Source of the DNA: Akkermansiaceae bacterium
GTDB taxonomy: Bacteria; Verrucomicrobiota; Verrucomicrobiia; Verrucomicrobiales; Akkermansiaceae
Length of the DNA stretch: 11,075 nt
Assembly: GCA_025457805.1 (NCBI GenBank)
Contig: JALOTR010000026.1
Coordinates: forward strand, 1-11,075
Reading direction: 5' to 3'
Shown here: piece by piece, positions 1 through 5,725 of the stretch
How positions within the stretch are numbered: position 1 is the stretch's first letter
How the letters are laid out: every line of letters starts with the position of its first letter
Made by a program: the position numbers and the translations under genes
Notes under the pieces: model-generated
Seen by the model: the letters and a program-made list of their open reading frames with translations, nothing else
Told to the model about the DNA's origin: nothing
Database searches by the model: none

Positions 1-591
1 TTCAAAAACGCGCTCATCATCGGCGCGGAGAAACTTTCTTCAGTCACCAATTGGGACGATCGCACGACTTGTGTGCTCTTCGGCGATGGAGCTGGCGCGG
101 CTGTCTTGCGGCTGGCGGAGCCCGGCGAAGGATCCATCGTGGCGACCGAGATGGGAACGGATGGAAACCTCACTCATTTGCTTGAAATCAAGGGCGGCGG
201 TTCCGCGTGCCCGATCACCGCGCAAAATGTGGACGAGCATCTCCACACGCTCACCATGCAAGGCAAGGAAGTCTTCAAATTCGCTGTGAACCGCATGAAG
301 GAAGCGGCGGAAAAAGTCATCGAACGTGCCGGCTGGCAGGCCGAGGACATCGCCTGTGTCATCCCGCATCAGGCCAATCTCCGGATCATCGATGCCATTG
401 CGGATCGCCTCGCCGTTCCCAACGAGCGGGTCTTCGTCAATCTCGACAAATACGGCAATACTTCCGCTGCTGCTGTGGCAATTGCCTTGGATGAAGCCAA
501 CCGCACGGGAGCCTTAAAGCGCGGTGATTGCATTGTGCTGGTTGTATTTGGTGCCGGCCTTACCTGGGCTGCTGCGGCGATCCGGTGGTAG
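1..591 (+). CDS. fabH: 3-oxoacyl-[ACP] synthase III (FabH), C-terminal part
   Basis: FabH condenses acetyl-CoA (or another short acyl-CoA) with malonyl-ACP to start type II fatty acid synthesis in the cytoplasm. The frame is open from the first base, so only the last 196 residues are present; the family is usually about 315-330 residues, so the N-terminal thiolase half with the catalytic Cys lies upstream of the window. Visible hallmarks are the GDGAGAAVL stretch near base 90, the IPHQANLRI motif holding the catalytic His (bases 367-369), and YGNTSAAA holding the catalytic Asn (bases 457-459). The C-terminus (VVFGAGLTWAAAAIRW) is the normal FabH ending. The product is therefore probably intact and cut only by the window edge. 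KAS III paralogues share this fold, but the PHQAN and GNTSAA motifs with this tail make FabH the best call. Confidence 0.95.
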   Translation, partial: FKNALIIGAEKLSSVTNWDDRTTCVLFGDGAGAAVLRLAEPGEGSIVATEMGTDGNLTHLLEIKGGGSACPITAQNVDEHLHTLTMQGKEVFKFAVNRMKEAAEKVIERAGWQAEDIACVIPHQANLRIIDAIADRLAVPNERVFVNLDKYGNTSAAAVAIALDEANRTGALKRGDCIVLVVFGAGLTWAAAAIRW

Positions 592-662
592 GGAGCTTGG
601 AGCTTGGAGATTTCAGATTTCAGATTTCAGATTTCAGATTTCAGATTTCAGATTTCAGATTT
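592..662. repeat. Heptanucleotide tandem repeat array
   Basis: The array starts directly after the fabH stop codon. It opens with two copies of the heptamer GGAGCTT (592-605) and a partial GGAG, then switches to seven perfect copies of AGATTTC (608-656) plus six bases of an eighth (657-662). Both units are 7 bases long and they join through a shared GGAG. The array fills most of the 87-base spacer between the convergent fabH and helical-repeat genes. No conserved reading frame crosses it. The spacer shows no ordinary hairpin-plus-U-tract terminator. Simple repeats of this kind are prone to copy-number change by replication slippage. Confidence 0.93.
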
Positions 663-678
663 ACCTAACAGATAGATA

Positions 679-1839
679 TCATTCCGGAGTTAAGGGTTCT
701 TCTCCGGCGGTGGGGGCTTCGAGTTGGGTGGCTTGTTGTTTGAGGGGGCCTTCGGGGAGGGAGGCGCGCCAGGTTTCGAAGGCTTTGGAATCGGCGGCGA
801 GGAAGTTGTGGAGAATATGGGAGACGGCTTCCGGGTCGAGATTGGCGTTGGTCTGGCTGCCAGCCCATTTCGCGGCACCGGCAGGATCCGAGCTGCCCCA
901 TTCGGCGGCGAGACGGTTGAGGGCGGAATCGCGTTCCTCGCCGGGGTTGAGTTTGGCGATCCATTCGAGCCCGGATTCGGGTGATTGGCCGGCGAAAATG
1001 GCGGCGAGTTCCTGGATGGACGCTGCGCGTTGATCGCCGGATTTCACGTTTTCCAACAACCATTGCGAACTGGCGGCGAGGTCCATGACGGCCCAGTTGG
1101 CAAGCGTGTTGGCGAATTGCGCGGGATCGTTTTGGGTCTTGCTGGAAGCGAGGCTGGCATTGACGGCTCCCACCGGATCGGTTTTTGCCCAACCGGCATA
1201 CGCGGCGTAACGCAGCATGGCGGCGAGTTGGGGCGTGGATGCGTTCTTGCCGATGAAATCGATGGCTGCAGCCGGATCATTGGCGGCCCAAGCAAAGAAC
1301 ATGCTTTCCATGGCGGCATCGCGTTCGCGGCTGGCAGGCACGGCGGAGATCCAGGTGGCGGCTTCCAGTCCATTGCGCTCGGCCCAATCCTCGGCGATGA
1401 GGATGAGGGAATTGTTCAACTCGTGTCCTGTTAGATTCGCCGCCGCCCACTCTGCCGCGCCTTTGGGATCATTGGTGGCATAGCGGGAAAGCGCCTTGCG
1501 CATCACATCCTGAAGCCGCGCGGTGCGGGGTTGGGATTGCAACCATGCCATCGCCGCCTTGGGATCGGCATCGATCCAGCCTTCGAGATTCTGGATGGCC
1601 AGCTTGAAGCGCGCGAGGGGGTCCTTCTGGGCATCCAGCTCGCTGCGAAGTGTGGAAAAATCCGTGCGTGAGCGGGTGGGGGTTTTGCTGCCCGGTTTGG
1701 CATCTTGAGCCAGGGAAGGAAGCTTGTCCGTGGCTGCGGTAGCGGACGGATGGGCTTGTTTTTTGCCGAGCAGATAGCCCCCGGTCGCGGATGCCAAGGC
1801 GATCACGGCTGCGCCGAGGAACATGGAAAGTGGTTTCAT
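679..1839 (-). CDS. Secreted or membrane-anchored helical-repeat protein (nine 32-33-residue units), function unknown
   Basis: This encodes a 386-residue protein from the ATG at 1837-1839. A hydrophobic N-terminus (FLGAAVIALASATGGYLLG, about residues 6-24) suggests a signal sequence or signal anchor, followed by a low-complexity Lys/Pro/Ser/Thr linker to about residue 60. The rest is a regular array. A motif of the form D-P-x-x-A-A-x-x-W recurs at about residues 92, 124, 156, 188, 221, 253, 286, 318 and 350, always 32-33 apart, giving about nine helical-hairpin units. Such alpha-solenoids usually act as protein-binding scaffolds, so a periplasmic or cell-surface scaffold is an inference. The tail is acidic and Pro-rich. 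The frame extends upstream to 1896, but that extension starts inside a strong hairpin and would place 19 unlikely residues before the signal, so the internal ATG is preferred. Residue 24 counted from the upstream start is a further alternative. I do not recognise a named family. Confidence 0.8.
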   Translation of the reverse strand: MKPLSMFLGAAVIALASATGGYLLGKKQAHPSATAATDKLPSLAQDAKPGSKTPTRSRTDFSTLRSELDAQKDPLARFKLAIQNLEGWIDADPKAAMAWLQSQPRTARLQDVMRKALSRYATNDPKGAAEWAAANLTGHELNNSLILIAEDWAERNGLEAATWISAVPASRERDAAMESMFFAWAANDPAAAIDFIGKNASTPQLAAMLRYAAYAGWAKTDPVGAVNASLASSKTQNDPAQFANTLANWAVMDLAASSQWLLENVKSGDQRAASIQELAAIFAGQSPESGLEWIAKLNPGEERDSALNRLAAEWGSSDPAGAAKWAGSQTNANLDPEAVSHILHNFLAADSKAFETWRASLPEGPLKQQATQLEAPTAGEEPLTPE

Positions 1840-1864
1840 GGAAATGCGGAGGCTGGACACAAAG

Positions 1865-1896
1865 ATGCCGGATCCGGCGCGAACCGGGTCCGGCAT
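1865..1896 (-). terminator. Long hairpin after the small secreted-protein gene, possible terminator
   Basis: The arms are ATGCCGGATCCGG (1865-1877) and CCGGGTCCGGCAT (1884-1896). They are complementary over 13 positions with one mismatch, around a six-base loop. The hairpin begins 18 bases past the stop of the 1915-2403 gene in the minus direction. In the RNA it is followed only by CUUUGUG, so the U-tract is weak. It could terminate the small gene, or act as a processing or stability element before the helical-repeat gene. Confidence 0.55.
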
Positions 1897-1914
1897 TGGA
1901 ATGGAATCATGGGA

Positions 1915-2403
1915 TCAGAGCAGATTGCGGCGCTGGAACGTCAACGCATCACGCCACTGCCAGCCGGCGCGGGTGTATTCGTAGAGGTTGAGCTCCGGGA
2001 AACGATAGCGGTCGAGAAACACTGCGAATCCCGAGCGGCGTGGGTTGTTATAAAAACGGTTCGGTGCGATTCCGGGAACGCCGCAGGTCATCAGAACGAT
2101 GCCGTTGTTTGCCCCGTAGAATGGCATGGCCCAGAACTCGAAACTGAGGGTGCCGGAACGGACATTCGAGTTATTGGACATCCAGCGCGAGCCGATGATG
2201 GCTTTATGATATTCGCCGGAGCCCAAATAAGTCCGGCGGCCGGTTTGGCGGAGTCCCGATGGATAATAGCCGATGGTGGTGGAGAGTTCGTAAAAGCCGG
2301 AGCCATCAATGGTGACATCCGCGGCCTTGCTTTCCGGGAGGGTGGTGACGATGGCGATGGCCGCGATGGCCGAGGCTGTGAGTTTCCTGACGATGGATTT
2401 CAT
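1915..2403 (-). CDS. Small secreted protein of unknown function
   Basis: This encodes 162 residues from the ATG at 2401-2403. A classic Sec signal peptide is visible: basic start MKSIVRK, hydrophobic core SAIAAIAIV, and a likely cleavage after ESKA near residue 27. The mature part is about 135 residues, rich in Tyr, Phe, Trp, Gly, Asn and Arg, with only one Cys. Strings such as GFYELSTTIGYY and TLSFEFWAMPFYG have an alternating polar/aromatic pattern suggesting beta strands. No enzyme motif or lipobox is seen, so it is probably a soluble periplasmic or exported protein. The frame is open further upstream to 2652, but that part overlaps nagZ and lacks a signal, so the start before the signal peptide was chosen. 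It lies 75 bases upstream of the helical-repeat gene on the same strand and 82 bases after nagZ. I do not recognise the family. Confidence 0.72.
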   Translation of the reverse strand: MKSIVRKLTASAIAAIAIVTTLPESKAADVTIDGSGFYELSTTIGYYPSGLRQTGRRTYLGSGEYHKAIIGSRWMSNNSNVRSGTLSFEFWAMPFYGANNGIVLMTCGVPGIAPNRFYNNPRRSGFAVFLDRYRFPELNLYEYTRAGWQWRDALTFQRRNLL

Positions 2404-2485
2404 AGGGATGGTAAGGATGGTTGGTGGTCCTTGTAGCGATTCGGACGAAGTGCGCACGAAGTTATTCGAAAAAGATAAGCGGATC

Positions 2486-3559
2486 TCAATAATCTGCAAC
2501 CGGGCTTTTGGCGATATCATCTTCCTTTTCCTCAAACTCCGCGGCGAGTTTGGCGAGGGCGGAAGTGGCGTTTTCCCATGCGGCATCGGACCAGAGCAAA
2601 GGGCCGCGAAGTTTGCTGCGGCGGAAACGGTCGATGCGTGCGAGCGCTTCATCGATCATCCAGCGCGGAAGTTCATCAAGGGCGCGGGCGGCGGTTTCCG
2701 CGGTATCTGTCTGATGGCAAATCATGGCAAGATCGTTGCCTGCGGTGATGGCGAGTTTCACATCCTCGCCGCGGCCGTAGCGGTTGGCGATGGCTCCCAT
2801 GTCGAGGTCGTCGGTGAGCACGAGATGGCGATCGAAGCCGAGTTGATCTCTCAGAAAACGCCGGATCATGCGCGGCGAGAGCGAGGCGGGGAGGTCCGGA
2901 TCGATGTTGGGAAACTCGACGTGGGCGAGCATCACGGCATCGAGTTCCGGCATCAGCGCGGTGTAGGGGATGATGTCTTCTGCGAGCAGGTCCTCTAGGG
3001 TGGCGGGCGATGAAGGAAGATCGTGGTGGGGATCCGACATGGCACGGCCGCAAGCGGGGAAGTGCTTGGCGCAACTTGCGACGGAGCGTTTGCGCAGCCA
3101 ACGGTTCCACTCGCCGGCGTAATCGATCACACGTTGCGGATCGCGCCCCCAGCAACGGCCGCGGAGGGCGTTTTGCTGGCCGGGGAAATGGTCGAGATCG
3201 AGGACCGGGGCGAAATTCATGTTCAGCCCGAGAAGCCGGAGGAGATCGGCGGTGAAGGCCCCGGCTTCGGCGATTTTCACCATGTCTCCGCGGGCGGCGA
3301 GGGTAGGGGCGGATGGCGCTGCGGGAGCGATGTCCTTGGTGCGGGTGACGCGGCCGCCTTCCTGGTCGATGGCAAGGATGGGATCGTCCTGATGCAGGCT
3401 GCGGAGTTCGTCGGTGAGCTTCCGCGTCTGGGTGGGGGAAACGATGTTGCGGGTGAAAAGGATGTATCCCGCGGGCTGGAGTTTGCGGAAAAGCGCCGCC
3501 TCGGCGGGCGTGAGCTCCGGGCCGGAAATGCCGAGGAGAAGCAGGGAGCCGGGTGTCAT
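2486..3559 (-). CDS. nagZ: Beta-N-acetylhexosaminidase, glycoside hydrolase family 3 (NagZ-like)
   Basis: NagZ removes N-acetylglucosamine from anhydro-muropeptides or muropeptides during peptidoglycan recycling, normally in the cytoplasm. The 357-residue length suits the single-domain bacterial form and there is no signal peptide. Motifs in order: GYILFTRNI (31-39), the signature IDQEGGRV (64-71), GLNMNFAPVLDLD (111-123), R135 in GRCWGRDP, KHFP (165-168) of the substrate loop, D176-P-H178 matching the Asp/His dyad that replaces an acid/base carboxylate in NagZ, and LVLTDDLDM (246-254), where D250 is the expected nucleophile. The loop reads KHFPACG where KHFPGHG is usual, so a normally conserved Gly and His are changed, although the catalytic dyad is retained at the right spacing (K+11, K+13). 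The start ATG overlaps the stop of the upstream gene by ATGA. The call to GH3/NagZ is firm; the exact substrate is inferred. Confidence 0.9.
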   Translation of the reverse strand: MTPGSLLLLGISGPELTPAEAALFRKLQPAGYILFTRNIVSPTQTRKLTDELRSLHQDDPILAIDQEGGRVTRTKDIAPAAPSAPTLAARGDMVKIAEAGAFTADLLRLLGLNMNFAPVLDLDHFPGQQNALRGRCWGRDPQRVIDYAGEWNRWLRKRSVASCAKHFPACGRAMSDPHHDLPSSPATLEDLLAEDIIPYTALMPELDAVMLAHVEFPNIDPDLPASLSPRMIRRFLRDQLGFDRHLVLTDDLDMGAIANRYGRGEDVKLAITAGNDLAMICHQTDTAETAARALDELPRWMIDEALARIDRFRRSKLRGPLLWSDAAWENATSALAKLAAEFEEKEDDIAKSPVADY

Positions 3560-4209
3560 TCTTCTTCGGTTTGTTCCTGGGAATCCGGGACGAGGTCTTC
3601 GGAGTCGGAGGTGGCAGGCGTGTCTGATGGATCGGACGGATCTGACGGATCGGGTTCTGGGAGGATGGGTTCTGGAAGAACGGGTTCGGGGGTGCGGCCG
3701 TTGTTTTCGAGGAGGATGAAGACTTCGTTTTGCACGCTTTCCACTTCCGAGAGGGGGATGTCGGGATCGCGGATGAGGTAGATTTCGCTGGTTTTGCGGT
3801 GTTCGTAAACGCGGAGGATGCCGTTGGGAGTGCGTTGGCTATCGGTTTCGCGGAGGATTTTCTGGCGTTCCAGCATCACGGCGAGGATGTAGCGGGTGTT
3901 TTCCGTGTGGTCCTCATCTTCCTGGACGAGGCGGACGAGGATTTCCTCTGCGCTGAGTTTTTCGACCGTGTCCTTGGATTCGTTGCTGGTGGGGGCGCTG
4001 AAGGTGGTTTTCCAGAAAGAGAAGGGCTTGTCGGCGTCGTCCGGCAGGTTTTTCCAAGCTTCCACGCAATAGTCCCGGCGCACGTAACCGGAAGATTCGG
4101 GATCGGGAAAGAGGGCGGTGACGATGGTTTCTCCATCGGTGAAGGCGCGCTGGGTGGCGGCGCATTCGCGGGAGCGGGAGCGGACGTGCCAGGATTCTGC
4201 AAGGGCCAT
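3556..4209 (-). CDS. Hypothetical protein translationally coupled to nagZ
   Basis: This encodes a 217-residue soluble protein with no signal peptide or membrane segment. Residues 1-170 look like a compact mixed alpha/beta domain. They include an Arg/Ser-rich start with C16, the patch LFPDPESSGYVRRDYC (33-48), KPFSFWKTTF (61-70), the helix-like segment AEEILVRLVQEDEDHTENT (87-105) leading into RYILAVMLERQKILRE, and GILRVYEHRKT (130-140). From about 173 the tail is low complexity: PEP repeats, then three Ser-Asp-Pro units and a run of acidic residues. Only two Cys (16 and 48) are present, too few for a convincing zinc site. Its TGA overlaps the nagZ ATG (ATGA), and it starts 34 bases after the LptF/LptG stop, so the three genes are probably one operon. 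I do not recognise a characterised family; a cytoplasmic role tied to envelope metabolism is only a contextual guess. Confidence 0.8.
   Translation of the reverse strand: MALAESWHVRSRSRECAATQRAFTDGETIVTALFPDPESSGYVRRDYCVEAWKNLPDDADKPFSFWKTTFSAPTSNESKDTVEKLSAEEILVRLVQEDEDHTENTRYILAVMLERQKILRETDSQRTPNGILRVYEHRKTSEIYLIRDPDIPLSEVESVQNEVFILLENNGRTPEPVLPEPILPEPDPSDPSDPSDTPATSDSEDLVPDSQEQTEEE
3626..3652 (-). repeat. Three 9-base in-frame repeats encoding Ser-Asp-Pro units
   Basis: Three near-identical nonamers (GATGGATCG, GACGGATCT, GACGGATCG) lie in tandem within the 3' part of the hypothetical gene. Read on the minus strand they encode the Asp-Pro-Ser repeats of the acidic tail. Because the unit is a multiple of three, copy-number change would lengthen or shorten the tail without breaking the frame. 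Confidence 0.8.
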
Positions 4210-4243
4210 GGGTGGGAAGGGATGTGGGGAAAGCGGGTGGATT

Positions 4244-5608
4244 TCAATCGCCGGGCAGGCATTTGCGCAGCGAGTGATAGATGGGGCGGCCGGTGATGCG
4301 GCGGCGGAAGAGGTAGAGGCCGAGCAGGGCGAAGCCGATGTTGGGCAGCCATGCGGCGAGGGCGGGTTTCAGGGTGCCTGCCTCGCCGAGTGCGAGGATG
4401 ATGTTGCTGAGCAGCAGCATGAGGGCGGAGAGGACTACGGCCAGAAACACGCTGCCGCCCGCGCCGCGGCGGGAGAAGTGCACGGCGAGCGGGGTGGCGA
4501 GCAGCACGGTGACGAGGCAGGTGAAGGGCAAGGCCCAGCGGTAATGCCATTGGGTGAGGTAAGGCGCGGGATCGGAGAATTGCTGGTGCAGGGTGTTGTC
4601 GCGCAGCCAGGTGTTGAGATCGGGCACGCCGAGGTAGGCGGCGCTGAGGCCGGGCTTGATGAGCAGCCAAGGCGTCTCGGACCAGCCATCGAAGGCAAGC
4701 GGGCCGGCCGGAATCTCATCCACCGGAGGATTTCCAGGAGTGAATCGGCTGATGATGGGACTGAGGAAAGTCCAACGCCGGGTTTCCCGATCCCAGCTCG
4801 CCTCGCTGGCAAACAAGCGGGACACGATCATGCGGTCCGCGCCGGTGGTGGTGACTTCCACATTGCGGAGCGGGCGGCCTTTTTCGTAATCGGGCGGAAA
4901 TGCACCGATCATCCAAAGGCGGCGGCTTTCGGGATTGCGGTAGAGCACTTTTGCCGCCTCGGTGGCTTCCTTGCCCATGGATTCGGCGAGAATTTCATCC
5001 TGTCTGCCCTCGGCGGTGGGTGCCCAGTGGTAGTTGATCCCGAGGCTGAAGAGCGTGCACAACAAGCCAGCGACGATGAGCGGCAGCGTGATGCGCACCA
5101 CGCCGCGGCCGCCTTGGATCATGGCGATGATTTCGCGGTTGGTGGAAAGTTTTCCCAATGCATAAAGCAGGGCAAGCAGCAGGCTATAGGGCAGCAGCAG
5201 CAGGAAAATCGCCGGGGAGCGCGTGGCGTAGAAGGTGAGGATGGTGGTGATGATGTGATCGGAGTTCCGGAAATCGCTGATTTTATCGCTGAGATCGATG
5301 AGCAGCCAGATGAGGAACAAGGCGGAGAGGCAGATGGCGAAAATCCCGAGAAATTGGCGGGTGATGTAGCGATCGAGGGTCCCGCCGAGCGAATAGAGCA
5401 GGCAGGCGAGGGCTGGCATCAGGCAAAGTGCTGCGAGGATGGCTGGGCGGAGTTGGTGACCGCGGATGTCGGAATCCGGGAAACCGAGCAGTTGTTTGTC
5501 CACCGCACGGCTCTCTCCGGGCAGGATGAGTGCGCAAAGGAGGGCACCCAGAGCGGCGGCCGCGAGGATGAGGAGGATCCGTTTGGTTTGATCGGAGAGG
5601 GATGACAT
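4244..5608 (-). CDS. LptF/LptG-family lipopolysaccharide export permease
   Basis: In the LptB2FG ABC transporter, LptF and LptG are the inner-membrane subunits that extract lipopolysaccharide and pass it to the periplasmic LptC/A bridge. This 454-residue protein has the family layout: the start motif LDRYITRQFL (78-87), three membrane helices (about 86-108, 131-152, 170-192), a large periplasmic beta-jellyroll region (about 193-355), and three C-terminal helices (about 356-377, 386-408, 418-436). The segment ALGKLSTNREIIAMIQGG (150-167) matches the conserved cytoplasmic coupling region that meets LptB. LptF and LptG cannot be separated from this sequence: LDRYI resembles LptG and LGKLSTNREI resembles LptF. 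Unusually, about 77 residues precede the family start and carry two more hydrophobic segments (11-29 and 54-74). M64 (codon at 5417-5419) is a possible alternative start that would remove most of this extension. It is probably the first gene of the cluster with the hypothetical protein and nagZ. Confidence 0.9.
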   Translation of the reverse strand: MSSLSDQTKRILLILAAAALGALLCALILPGESRAVDKQLLGFPDSDIRGHQLRPAILAALCLMPALACLLYSLGGTLDRYITRQFLGIFAICLSALFLIWLLIDLSDKISDFRNSDHIITTILTFYATRSPAIFLLLLPYSLLLALLYALGKLSTNREIIAMIQGGRGVVRITLPLIVAGLLCTLFSLGINYHWAPTAEGRQDEILAESMGKEATEAAKVLYRNPESRRLWMIGAFPPDYEKGRPLRNVEVTTTGADRMIVSRLFASEASWDRETRRWTFLSPIISRFTPGNPPVDEIPAGPLAFDGWSETPWLLIKPGLSAAYLGVPDLNTWLRDNTLHQQFSDPAPYLTQWHYRWALPFTCLVTVLLATPLAVHFSRRGAGGSVFLAVVLSALMLLLSNIILALGEAGTLKPALAAWLPNIGFALLGLYLFRRRITGRPIYHSLRKCLPGD

Positions 5609-5616
5609 GGAAAACC

Positions 5617-5639
5617 GCTCGCCCGGGAGATTGGCGAGC
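5617..5639 (-). promoter_or_regulatory. Leader hairpin just upstream of the LptF/LptG start
   Basis: Perfect 7-base arms (GCTCGCC at 5617-5623 and GGCGAGC at 5633-5639) enclose a nine-base loop. On the minus strand the hairpin ends eight bases before the permease ATG, so in the mRNA it would sit where a ribosome binds. It may modulate translation initiation or be fortuitous in GC-rich DNA. The 117-base divergent region 5609-5725 must also hold the promoters of both flanking genes, but I see no convincing -35/-10 pair. Confidence 0.35.
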
Positions 5640-5725
5640 CGGGGGCGGGGGTGTCGAGTGTGATGTGGGGTGGATCCAACTTGCGGCTTGGCAGCGGGGG
5701 CAATGCGGGATGCGATGGGCGGGCG

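Noticed and set aside
524..1033. Plus-strand frame running through the heptamer array into the helical-repeat gene.
   Set aside because: Its middle is just the translated repeat and the rest is antisense to a periodic protein; it also overlaps the end of fabH in another frame.
2404..2485. Possible promoter and GTGCGCAC palindrome upstream of the small secreted-protein gene.
   Set aside because: The palindrome is only eight bases, and no -35/-10 pair with convincing sequence and spacing could be settled on.
2404..2652. Upstream extension of the small secreted-protein gene.
   Set aside because: It overlaps the end of nagZ and would put 83 residues before a textbook signal peptide.
4118..5605. 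Long plus-strand open frame of 495 codons opposite the LptF/LptG permease.
   Set aside because: It is antisense to a gene with clear family motifs, has a repetitive Gly/Glu/Ala/Gln composition typical of mirrored GC-rich codons, and shows no recognisable domain.
5651..5725. Upstream start for dinG.
   Set aside because: It adds 25 Gly/Ser-rich residues with no family similarity and takes up most of the divergent promoter region.
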